Below, piece after piece: positions 1 through 6,408 of a DNA stretch of 12,464 nt. Origin of the DNA: DATACZ01 sp036258795 (GTDB lineage Bacteria > Actinomycetota > CADDZG01 > JAHWKV01). The stretch's first letter is position 1; every line of letters starts with the position of its first letter. A program made the position numbers and the translations under genes. Location: positions 1 to 12,464 of the forward strand of contig DATACZ010000081.1 of the NCBI GenBank assembly GCA_036258795.1, written 5' to 3'. The notes under the pieces were generated by a model, which worked only from the letters and a program-made list of their open reading frames with translations, had not been told where the DNA came from and ran no database searches.

Positions 1-457
1 CCTCCGCCATCTCCTGAACACGACTTAGGTGGAGCGGATCGCTAACGACGACGATCTTGTGAATGTTTCTTTCGGCCGCCAGGCCGGTGAACTTTTTGAG
101 GCTGTCGAGGGTCGTGGTTCCTGCCTTGACTCCGGTGACCCGGTCGGCAGGGGGATCTCGCTCCAGGTAGGCCGCTCCAGCTTGGGCCTCAGTAAACCGA
201 TCTCCCGGCCGCTTGCCTCCCAGCACCACGATGAGAGGGGCGACGCCCTCCCGGTACAGCCGCCTGGCCTGGTCCAGGCGTGCCTTGAACACGACGGAAG
301 GTGTGCCGTTGTACTGCGCCGCTCCAAGGACCACTATCGCGTCGGACGTGGGGCGCTCGTCCTTCCGGCTGGTAAGCCAGATGTCCGCTGCAGTCCAGCC
401 GAGGTAAACAACCGGGGCGAGAACCCCCAAAAGGACGATTTTGGCCAAAAATCGCAC
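1..457 (-). CDS. YdcF/DUF218 family membrane protein, C-terminal part beyond left edge
   Basis: This is the N-terminal 152 residues of a YdcF-like (DUF218) protein; the gene leaves the window with its reading frame still open. Residues 3-27 form one hydrophobic membrane segment. The DUF218 fold follows: DAIVVLGAAQYNGTPS (residues 39-54), RLDQARRLYREG (60-71), a LIVVLGGKRPGD stretch (75-86), KAGTTTLDSLK (111-121) and the VSDPLHLSR motif (138-146), which corresponds to the family's typical S-x-x-H-x-x-R signature. Members are membrane-anchored envelope proteins related to E. coli YdcF and SanA, and their biochemical role is poorly defined. The start chosen is GTG at 457, which gives a clean N-terminal anchor; an in-frame TGA lies about 50 bases upstream and no ATG lies between. 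The only ribosome-binding-like sequence (AAGGA) is about 17 bases away, inside a hairpin arm. Family assignment is firm; the start is moderately sure. Confidence 0.85.
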   Translation of the reverse strand, partial: MRFLAKIVLLGVLAPVVYLGWTAADIWLTSRKDERPTSDAIVVLGAAQYNGTPSVVFKARLDQARRLYREGVAPLIVVLGGKRPGDRFTEAQAGAAYLERDPPADRVTGVKAGTTTLDSLKKFTGLAAERNIHKIVVVSDPLHLSRVQEMAE

Positions 458-460
458 GGT

Positions 461-482
461 CCAAAGGGTACCCGTCCTTTGG
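461..482 (-). promoter_or_regulatory. Hairpin in the leader of the YdcF-family gene
   Basis: Two perfect 7-base arms, CCAAAGG (461-467) and CCTTTGG (476-482), flank an 8-base loop three bases upstream of the proposed GTG start on the minus strand. The only AAGGA-type Shine-Dalgarno candidate lies in one arm, so folding could hide it. The core also contains the palindrome GGGTACCC (466-473), so a DNA operator is an alternative. No U-run follows, so it is not a terminator. Function is inferred only from geometry. Confidence 0.35.
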
Positions 483-545
483 ATGTCATAGACGGTTCTT
501 CAGGCAGAAAGCCAGACAGCCGGGGCGCGCCGCTCTTGTCGCAGC

Positions 546-1154
546 CTAGTAGTCCTCTTCGCCCTCGTAGATGGCCGACGCGTCCAGAAGGCCCCCTTTC
601 ACGTAGTCGATCCAGGTAGTGACCACAAAATACGCGTCGGTCAATTCGGCATTCAGGCGCTGCGATGGATGCAGCCCCCGCAGTGGGGGAGTGCCCACGC
701 GGTTGTTAAGAGCGCGCTCCGCCGCCCACTCCTCGCTCTGGTAGGGCCAATCGGCGGAGCTCTCGGGCATAAGGCCCAGGCCGTCCCTTAAGGTCACCGT
801 TCTTTCCATTTTTCCGCCGGCTGCTGCGTGCAGGTCCTTGATCTCCCGATACGCCCTCAGTAGCAGATCCCTTTGCTCGGCCGTGAACTGGCTGGCTTTA
901 ACCGGCTCGTCGCTCCACATCCTGGGCCCTCCGATGACCCTCTTGACCGCATTTGGTATGGCGCCGCCCGGTGCGTCCGGGTGCTGTTTGAACCACTCCA
1001 CGGTCCGGCGGCGAAGGATGTGGCGAGCCGGCTCATCGGCCGCTGGCTCATTCCTGGATAGCCATGGCCTGGCATCGGCTTCGGAGTCTGAGAGCTTAAG
1101 AGTCGTCTTGCCCGACCGGTACCTTGGGTCCTGCTCCTCTGCCTTGGCTCTCAA
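546..1154 (-). CDS. Hypothetical protein, translationally coupled to XRE regulator
   Basis: I do not recognise this 202-residue protein. It is hydrophilic, with no signal peptide, membrane segment or obvious catalytic motif. The N-terminal 50 residues are charged and probably disordered. A middle section (roughly 49-110) looks helical, including RRRTVEWFKQHP and FTAEQRDLLLRAYREIKDL. The C-terminus is acidic (YEGEEDY). The start is TTG at 1154: it overlaps the regulator's TGA stop by two bases and has GGAGG about ten bases upstream, inside the end of the regulator gene. The frame is open further upstream to 1322, but that would overlap the regulator by about 170 bases, so the short form is preferred. 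The overlap implies co-translation with the upstream XRE gene, so the two products probably act in one process, either as regulator and effector or as parts of a complex. No function is assigned. Confidence 0.7.
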   Translation of the reverse strand: MRAKAEEQDPRYRSGKTTLKLSDSEADARPWLSRNEPAADEPARHILRRRTVEWFKQHPDAPGGAIPNAVKRVIGGPRMWSDEPVKASQFTAEQRDLLLRAYREIKDLHAAAGGKMERTVTLRDGLGLMPESSADWPYQSEEWAAERALNNRVGTPPLRGLHPSQRLNAELTDAYFVVTTWIDYVKGGLLDASAIYEGEEDY

Positions 1155-1882
1155 GTGCCCGGACCCTCCGTGATTGGTGGCCCCTTCTTTAGTTTTGGAG
1201 CGAGCTCTTTTAAGAGTACTCGGGTTATGTGCCCCCGGGTTGCCTGAAATGACCGAAAGGACACGGAGCGGATGGCCTCTGAAATCCGGCGATCCCGTTC
1301 CTGGGTAAAGCTGCGGCCCCAAAGTTTGAATGCCGTGAGCGACACGTCCAGGGGGTCAACCCGCAACTTGTGAGCGGCCTTTACCTCCGCCTGCCCTGCG
1401 GCAGCCTCAACCGCCTTGATTGCCGCCTCCGTTGGGGCATCCGGTCCCAGCGTCTGCTTGGCTCTCTTGAGGCGCTGGTTCAGCTTCTCGAACTGGGCGC
1501 CCACGATGCCGGGCGCATGCTTGAACTCGGGCAGGTCCCACATACGCTTGCTAATCCGGGTCCACTGATCTGTCGGCGAGCCCGCCAGCATGGTGCGGAT
1601 TACTGCCAGGGTTGCTCGGGCGTCGGGAGTTAGCTTCGCCCAGCCCTTTCCCACAAACCAATCTGCGGGCTCAACGCCGAAGGCGTAGGACAGGAGAATC
1701 AGCTCTTCCAGCGCAACGGATTTGCGCTGGCCGCTCTCGAACGCCAGGACGGTTGCCCGGCTCCAAGGCAGCCCAACCGCTCGCGCTTGCCGAGCTACTT
1801 CGTCATGGCTGAGATTTCTCTCCTCTCGAATCAACCTAAGGTGATCCCCGAGAAGCTGGCCTAGGCCTTTCCCCCCGACCAT
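1151..1882 (-). CDS. XRE-family helix-turn-helix transcriptional regulator
   Basis: This is a 243-residue DNA-binding protein. An XRE/Cro-type HTH occupies about residues 8-76: LGDHLRLIREERNLSHDEVA, then SRATVLAFESGQR, then ALEELILLSYAFGVEPADWF, which is the usual five-helix pattern with the recognition-helix E-S-G-x-R. The C-terminal half is helical and contains KLWGRSFTQERDRRI (187-200) and QATRGHITRVLLKEL (213-227), an arrangement I associate with actinobacterial XRE regulators. The start is set at ATG 1882, just before the HTH. An in-frame TTG at 1945 would add 21 residues and is possible, because neither start has a strong ribosome-binding site. The gene is divergent from trxA and coupled to the unknown gene downstream. 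Autoregulation through the 129-base divergent gap is plausible but not shown. Targets are unknown. Confidence 0.82.
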   Translation of the reverse strand: MVGGKGLGQLLGDHLRLIREERNLSHDEVARQARAVGLPWSRATVLAFESGQRKSVALEELILLSYAFGVEPADWFVGKGWAKLTPDARATLAVIRTMLAGSPTDQWTRISKRMWDLPEFKHAPGIVGAQFEKLNQRLKRAKQTLGPDAPTEAAIKAVEAAAGQAEVKAAHKLRVDPLDVSLTAFKLWGRSFTQERDRRISEAIRSVSFRSFQATRGHITRVLLKELAPKLKKGPPITEGPGT

Positions 1883-1909
1883 GCTCGAAAAGATAACAAA
1901 ATCGAGGCT

Positions 1910-1936
1910 GTCCAGGCCCTGCCCAAGCCGTCCAGG
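1910..1936. repeat. Two direct GTCCAGG repeats 20 bp apart, possible operator
   Basis: GTCCAGG occurs at 1910-1916 and 1930-1936, exactly 20 bases apart, about two helical turns, in the divergent gap just upstream of the XRE regulator's ATG. Same-face spacing next to a regulator gene is what an operator would show. The repeat is short and could be chance. It falls inside the coding region if the alternative TTG 1945 start is used. Confidence 0.2.
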
Positions 1937-2011
1937 TTTAGCCAAAGTAGGCCTAGGATAGGAGAGGAAGAACTTGAACTTTAGATCCTCAACGCTGATT
2001 GGAGTAGCAGA

Positions 2012-2353
2012 ATGGCCGTCATAGCTGAAGTTAGCGGTGAAACGTTCATCGAAGAGGTCATCGACTCAGAGCTCCCAGTGCTTCTGGACTGCTGGGCCGC
2101 CTGGTGCGGCCCTTGCAGGAGGCTAGCCCCAGAGATCGAGGCCCTCGCCGAGGAGCAAGAGGGAAGGCTCAAGGTGGCAAAGCTGGACGTGGACGAAAAT
2201 CCGGACATCGCCCAGTTATGCGGAGTCTCCTTGCTCCCCACCATGCTGCTGTTCGTCGACGGAGTCATTCAGACCGCGGTGGTTGGTTTCCACGAGAAGA
2301 ACGCCATACTGGTTGCGATAGAGCCGCATTTGACGGCAAAGGCCAAGTCCTAG
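2012..2353 (+). CDS. trxA: Thioredoxin
   Basis: A full-length 113-residue thioredoxin, a cytoplasmic dithiol-disulfide reductant normally recycled by thioredoxin reductase. The active site is WCGPC at residues 31-35, the buried Asp region is VLLDCWAAW (23-31), and the cis-proline is P76 in SLLPTMLLF. There is no signal peptide, so it is cytoplasmic. ATG 2012 is preceded by GGAG at 2001-2004. One oddity: residue 27 is Cys where the family usually has Phe (D-F-W-A), and another Cys sits at residue 70, so extra thiols flank the active site. The gene is 45 bases upstream of tatA and probably co-transcribed with it. No thioredoxin reductase is in the window. Confidence 0.93.
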   Translation: MAVIAEVSGETFIEEVIDSELPVLLDCWAAWCGPCRRLAPEIEALAEEQEGRLKVAKLDVDENPDIAQLCGVSLLPTMLLFVDGVIQTAVVGFHEKNAILVAIEPHLTAKAKS

Positions 2354-2398
2354 ACCAAGCCGGCCAAATCATTTCCCGGCCAGTCGGGGAGGACCGAG

Positions 2399-2638
2399 AT
2401 GGGAAACTTTGGGCCGGCGGAGATGCTGGTCATCGCCATATTCGCCCTCCTCGTCTTTGGCCCCCGGCGCTTCCCGGAAATCGCCCGTTCCGTGGGCAAA
2501 GCAGTACGGGAGTTCAAGAAGGCTACGTCCGAGTTCACTCAAGAGCTCTCCCTTGAAGTCGATGAACCTGTGAACGGGGCTCGGAAGAAGACTCCGGAGA
2601 GCGAAGGAAAGGAGCTCCGTCCGGGACCGCGAGACTGA
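2399..2638 (+). CDS. tatA: Sec-independent (Tat) translocase subunit, TatA/TatB type
   Basis: A 79-residue subunit of the twin-arginine translocase, which moves folded proteins across the cytoplasmic membrane. It has the expected layout: a short N-terminus (MGNFGPAEM), one transmembrane helix (about 8-20), the hinge VFGPRRFPEIAR, an amphipathic helix (SVGKAVREFKKATSEF, about 30-45) and a charged, probably disordered tail. Length fits TatA. TatA and TatB are hard to separate by sequence at this size, so the symbol is the best guess. GGGGAGG ends six bases before ATG 2399, a strong ribosome-binding site. It lies between trxA and an unrecognised membrane protein. No tatC gene is present in the window, although tatC commonly sits next to tatA in Actinobacteria. 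Confidence 0.88.
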   Translation: MGNFGPAEMLVIAIFALLVFGPRRFPEIARSVGKAVREFKKATSEFTQELSLEVDEPVNGARKKTPESEGKELRPGPRD

Positions 2639-2688
2639 CGCTTTATCGACCCGCCCCGGAATGTGCTCCGGTAAACTCTCCCGAAGCC

Positions 2689-3576
2689 ATGGCCAAATCC
2701 AACAAGCAGGCTACTCAGCGAAGACCGATCAAGGCCCGTGGCGCCCTCCCATCGCCTCGCACGGCACCTCAAAGGGTAACGAGAGTCTGGTACAAGCGCC
2801 CGGGCTACCGGCTGGTCGGGGCGGCGCTGCTGATACTCCTCATCGCAGGGACAGTGGCGACCGTTCTCAACATCCGTGAGAGCTCCCGAATCAGAAACAG
2901 GGACGTGCAAGCAGTAAGACAGTTCGAGCGCAAGGTGCAGCTTCTGCAAACTCCTGCTACGTCGACCTTTCAGGCGATGAACCAGGCGCCTGGCGAATTT
3001 CTTTTGGGGACCATGCCACCGGAGGAGTTCCGCTCTCAAGCCGAAGGTTGGATTGAGGAGTTTCGTAAGCTGAACGCCGGACTGAAAAGTGGTGCGCTCG
3101 GCACCCCCCTGGAAACCCTGGAAGAGGCTCGAGGCCTTTACGTGCAGGGCACGATGTTCTACATCGATGCCGCCAAGACCTTTGCGTTGGCAAGTCGCTT
3201 CAGCGCCGCACCGGACCGCCAGGAGGCCATCAGGCTGGGACGAAACTTACTTGCGCACGGCGCGGCAGTTGTCGGCATGGGGGAGCGGCAGATGCAGAAG
3301 CTAAGAAACCGCTTCGGCCTAAATCCAGAAACGGGCACGCCGCCCCAGGAGTTGCCGGTACAGCTCCCCGAGGAAGATGCCGCGGTCGCGCCTCCAGGAG
3401 CCGAGTCTCCAGGGGCAACATCTCCCGGGGCTGCGCCTCCTGGGGCTGCGCCTCCCGGGGCTGCGCCTCCCGGGGGTTCGCCTCCCGGGGTCGAGCCACC
3501 CGCAGCCGAGCCACCCGGGGCTCCGCCGCCGGCGTCCGTACCCGAGGCGCCCCCCGGACCTCCGCCAAGCGGGTAA
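2689..3576 (+). CDS. Hypothetical single-pass membrane protein with proline-rich repeat tail
   Basis: I do not recognise this 295-residue protein. Residues 1-41 are strongly basic and probably cytoplasmic. Residues 42-60 (RLVGAALLILLIAGTVATVL region) form one transmembrane helix, so by the positive-inside rule the rest should be extracytoplasmic. Residues 64-212 look helical and may be a small soluble domain. Residues 217-295 are Pro/Ala/Gly-rich and contain nine tandem pentapeptides (consensus P-P-G-A-x, 235-279), resembling a wall-spanning linker. No Cys, catalytic motif or sorting signal is visible. ATG 2689 has no clear Shine-Dalgarno; a small hairpin (CCGGA/TCCGG, 2656-2671) lies just upstream. 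The gene sits between tatA and helY, where tatC is found in mycobacteria. That position suggests an envelope role but does not prove a Tat link. Confidence 0.75.
   Translation: MAKSNKQATQRRPIKARGALPSPRTAPQRVTRVWYKRPGYRLVGAALLILLIAGTVATVLNIRESSRIRNRDVQAVRQFERKVQLLQTPATSTFQAMNQAPGEFLLGTMPPEEFRSQAEGWIEEFRKLNAGLKSGALGTPLETLEEARGLYVQGTMFYIDAAKTFALASRFSAAPDRQEAIRLGRNLLAHGAAVVGMGERQMQKLRNRFGLNPETGTPPQELPVQLPEEDAAVAPPGAESPGATSPGAAPPGAAPPGAAPPGGSPPGVEPPAAEPPGAPPPASVPEAPPGPPPSG
3391..3525 (+). repeat. Nine 15-bp tandem repeats coding P-P-G-A-x pentapeptides
   Basis: Nine consecutive in-frame 15-base units run from 3391 to 3525. The most regular ones are 3421-3495, with consensus CCTCCCGGGGCTGCG. They encode PPGAE, SPGAT, SPGAA, PPGAA, PPGAA, PPGGS, PPGVE, PPAAE and PPGAP. 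The central units are nearly identical at the DNA level while the outer ones have drifted, as expected for expansion by slippage or unequal exchange. Because units are multiples of three, copy-number change would keep the frame and only alter tail length. Confidence 0.9.
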
Positions 3577-3676
3577 CTTGATTAGAGCAGGGGGGCGAAG
3601 CCAACCGGTCGCTCTCACTGCAGAGGGATCGTCGGCGGCGCCCTCAGGCCAGCATTTGCAGGATCTAGGAGAGACC

Positions 3677-6355
3677 ATGAGCACCCGGCTCGCATATCAG
3701 TTCGCCTCTGGCTATCCCTTTGCATTAGACCCATTCCAGATCGAAGGACTGGAGGGCCTGGCCCGCGGCGAGTCCGTGCTGGTATCTGCTCCCACAGGGT
3801 CGGGAAAGACGGTGGTAGGGGAGTTCGCGGTATGGCTCGCCCTACGGGAGGGGGGTAAGGCCTTTTACACCACGCCCCTGAAGGCCCTTTCCAACCAGAA
3901 ATTCGGCGATCTCTCGACCCTGCACGGCGTCGACAAAGTTGGGCTGCTAACAGGCGACAACTCGATAAACCCTCAAGCGCCGGTGGTGGTAATGACCACC
4001 GAAGTGCTACGGAACATGATCTACGAGAGGTCCGAGCTGCTACAGGACCTAAGGTTTGTGATCCTCGACGAGGTGCACTACTTGCAGGACCGCTACCGAG
4101 GCGCGGTGTGGGAGGAAGTGATTATCCACCTCCCGCTCGACGTAAAGCTGGTGTCCCTCTCGGCCACCCTATCGAACGCGGAGGAGTTCGCCGACTGGCT
4201 GCAAACGCTCCGGGGGCCGACGCGGGCGATCATCGAGGAGTCACGGGTCGTGGAGCTGAGACATCACTACTTGATCGACGGGAGCCTGTACCCGATGTTC
4301 GTCGTAGAGGGTGACGAGCAGATTCCCAACCCACATATCCGGCTTTTGGAGAGTAGGTCCAACTGGTCGGAGGTAAGGCGCCGGCGCAGGCATGGCGGTC
4401 CAAGAGCCGCCTCCAAGCGCCGGATGCCACGCCGCCCGGACCTGGCCGAGTTCTTGAGGGACGCAGGCATGCTGCCGGCGATCTACTTCATATTTTCCAG
4501 AAAGGGCTGCGACGCCGCCGTCGCCCAGTGCCTCCGCGATGGCGTTGACCTCACCAACCACTCGCAAAGACACCAGATTCGGGAATATGCGGAGAACAGA
4601 TGCGCATATCTCGATCCCCGCGATCTCGACGTCCTCGGATATCCGGAGTGGCTTGAAGCACTGACGTCCGGAATCGCCGCTCACCATGCCGGCCTCATCC
4701 CCGTGTTCAAGGAGACCGTCGAAGAGCTGTTCAAGGCCGGTCTCGTGAGGTTGGTGTTCGCCACCGAGACCCTGTCCCTAGGAATCAACATGCCTGCTCG
4801 GACGGTGCTGATCGAGAGCCTCAACAAGTTCACTGGAGAGCGGCACGAGATGCTTACTCCCGGGCAGTTCACGCAACTGACCGGCCGGGCGGGACGCCGA
4901 GGAATCGACGTCGTGGGCCACGCGGTGGTGCCCCAGCAGCCCGACATCCCGTTTCGCCAGATTGCGGCCCTCGCATCGACCCGTTCCTATCCGCTGATCT
5001 CCTCCTTTCAGCCCTCTTACAACATGGCGACCAACCTGGTGAGGAACTACTCACGGGAGGAGGCGGAGCATCTGTTGAACTCTTCATTTGCCCAGTACCG
5101 GACCGACCGGGACGTCGTGGTCGTTGAGCAGCTGATCGACCGCAACGAGGCCTATCTGGCCTCCTATCGGGAGAGGATGCGGTGCGACCGCGGCGACTTC
5201 GAGCGCTACTGGGAGCTACGCGAGCAGCTCCTGCGCCTGGAACGGTCCTCCATCCTCAGGGAGGAAAGCGACGAGAGGAATCGCAGCCGCAACGCTCTGG
5301 CCGCCGCCCAGCCGGGCCAGGTCTGGACGGTCAGGTCGGCCAAAGTGAGGGGACCGGTGGTGATCATCGGGGCCGAGCGCTCCAAGCGGGGAGATCCAAG
5401 GGTGACGGTGCTGACCACGAGCTCCAAGGTCATCAGGCTTGGGTTGAATGAGCTGGGACGAGCCCCCAAGGTCTACGGCAACGTCACCTCCGATGGGGAT
5501 TTGCTCATCAACCTGAGATCTCGTGGCGGCCACCTGGATCACGGGCTTCGCCGCCAGTTGGCGGCACTGCTCAGCCGCTACGATACGAGCTCTCCGGCCG
5601 AGCCGGAGCCAGCTCAGGGCGATGAGGCGGCTCTGAACGAGATCGAGGTTGCCCGGAGCAAGGTGATCCAGCACCCCTGCCACGACTGCGTCGACCGGGA
5701 CCGCCATGCTCAGTGGGCGGAGAGGGCTCACCGGTTACAAAAAGAAAACGATGGCCTTCGAAAGAGGGTCATGGCCAAGACCGAGACCCTGTCGCGCCAG
5801 TTCGAGAGGATCCTCGGTGTTCTCGACGAGTACGGCTACCTCGAAGGTTTCAACCTAACGGAAAAGGGCTGGTCCCTGTCCCGTATCTACAACGAGAACG
5901 ACCTACTGATCTCCGAGGCGCTCAGCCGGGGTTGGCTGAAGGACCTCGACCCCGCCGAGCTGGCCGCTCTCGTTACTGTCTTCGTGTACGAGAGCCGTGG
6001 GCCGTACGAGGTGGTCGGAAACCTGCCCACTGCCGCTACCAAGAAGATCTTCGGCAAGATAGTGCGACTTACGGAGCGAATCCGAAGAAGCGAGGCTCGC
6101 TCTGGTTTGGACATGACCCGGGGGCCGCAGACCGGCTTTGCCGCAACGGCATACGAATGGTGCCGGGGCGCCACGCTCGAGGAGGTATTGGGGGAGGACT
6201 GGAGTCCCGGCGACTTCATCCGGTCCTGTAAACAGACGGTAGATCTACTCAGCCAGCTCCAGCAGGCGGTGGACGATCCTGCCTTGGATAAGGCCCTTAC
6301 CGAAGCAATGGAGGGACTCAACAGGGGAGTGGTTGCTTACAGCGGGGTGGCGTGA
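3677..6355 (+). CDS. helY: Ski2-like DEAD/DEAH-box RNA helicase, HelY type
   Basis: An 892-residue superfamily 2 ATP-dependent helicase of the Ski2/Mtr4 group, close in length to mycobacterial HelY (about 900). Motifs in order: Walker A APTGSGKT (38-45); TTPLKALSNQKF (65-76); LLTGDNSINPQ (90-100) and MTTEVLRNMIYE (106-117); Walker B DEVH (131-134); SAT (162-164); FIFSRKGCDAAV (271-282); AHHAGLIP (335-342); FATETLSLGINMPAR (361-375); QLTGRAGRRGID (400-411). The C-terminal third carries HPCHDC and RHAQWAERAHRL, then the DSHCT-type domain through the end. Such enzymes unwind or remodel structured RNA; the actinobacterial role is not well defined. The start is ATG 3677, with AGGAG at 3667-3671. 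The frame is open 300 bases further upstream, but that stretch overlaps the proline-rich gene and has no helicase character. All catalytic motifs are intact. Confidence 0.95.
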   Translation: MSTRLAYQFASGYPFALDPFQIEGLEGLARGESVLVSAPTGSGKTVVGEFAVWLALREGGKAFYTTPLKALSNQKFGDLSTLHGVDKVGLLTGDNSINPQAPVVVMTTEVLRNMIYERSELLQDLRFVILDEVHYLQDRYRGAVWEEVIIHLPLDVKLVSLSATLSNAEEFADWLQTLRGPTRAIIEESRVVELRHHYLIDGSLYPMFVVEGDEQIPNPHIRLLESRSNWSEVRRRRRHGGPRAASKRRMPRRPDLAEFLRDAGMLPAIYFIFSRKGCDAAVAQCLRDGVDLTNHSQRHQIREYAENRCAYLDPRDLDVLGYPEWLEALTSGIAAHHAGLIPVFKETVEELFKAGLVRLVFATETLSLGINMPARTVLIESLNKFTGERHEMLTPGQFTQLTGRAGRRGIDVVGHAVVPQQPDIPFRQIAALASTRSYPLISSFQPSYNMATNLVRNYSREEAEHLLNSSFAQYRTDRDVVVVEQLIDRNEAYLASYRERMRCDRGDFERYWELREQLLRLERSSILREESDERNRSRNALAAAQPGQVWTVRSAKVRGPVVIIGAERSKRGDPRVTVLTTSSKVIRLGLNELGRAPKVYGNVTSDGDLLINLRSRGGHLDHGLRRQLAALLSRYDTSSPAEPEPAQGDEAALNEIEVARSKVIQHPCHDCVDRDRHAQWAERAHRLQKENDGLRKRVMAKTETLSRQFERILGVLDEYGYLEGFNLTEKGWSLSRIYNENDLLISEALSRGWLKDLDPAELAALVTVFVYESRGPYEVVGNLPTAATKKIFGKIVRLTERIRRSEARSGLDMTRGPQTGFAATAYEWCRGATLEEVLGEDWSPGDFIRSCKQTVDLLSQLQQAVDDPALDKALTEAMEGLNRGVVAYSGVA

Positions 6356-6408
6356 CCTCCTCGTGGCTTCTTCAAGCCCGTCGGGGTGGGAAGACCATCC
6401 CATAGCCG

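Noticed and set aside
29..619. 196-residue open frame on the plus strand
   Set aside because: It lies opposite the YdcF-family gene, whose protein on the minus strand has clear family motifs; the plus-strand product is Arg/Pro/Ser-rich with no domain.
1155..1322. N-terminal extension of the 202-residue unknown protein
   Set aside because: It overlaps the end of the XRE regulator gene in another frame; the TTG at 1154 has a well-placed GGAGG and overlaps the stop codon, so it is the better start.
3391..3525. Regular repeats considered as a CRISPR array
   Set aside because: Units are contiguous 15-base coding repeats with no unique spacers and no cas genes nearby.
3377..3676. 100-residue N-terminal extension of the helicase
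   Set aside because: It is the out-of-frame reading of the proline-rich repeat (Arg/Leu/Pro-rich, no helicase features); ATG 3677 has a good ribosome-binding site and begins the conserved region.
3230..3684. Two overlapping minus-strand open frames with repetitive Arg/Gly/Pro content
   Set aside because: They are shadows of the 15-bp coding repeat on the plus strand.
5216..5731. 171-residue minus-strand open frame inside helY
   Set aside because: It is fully inside the well-supported helicase gene and has no recognisable domain.
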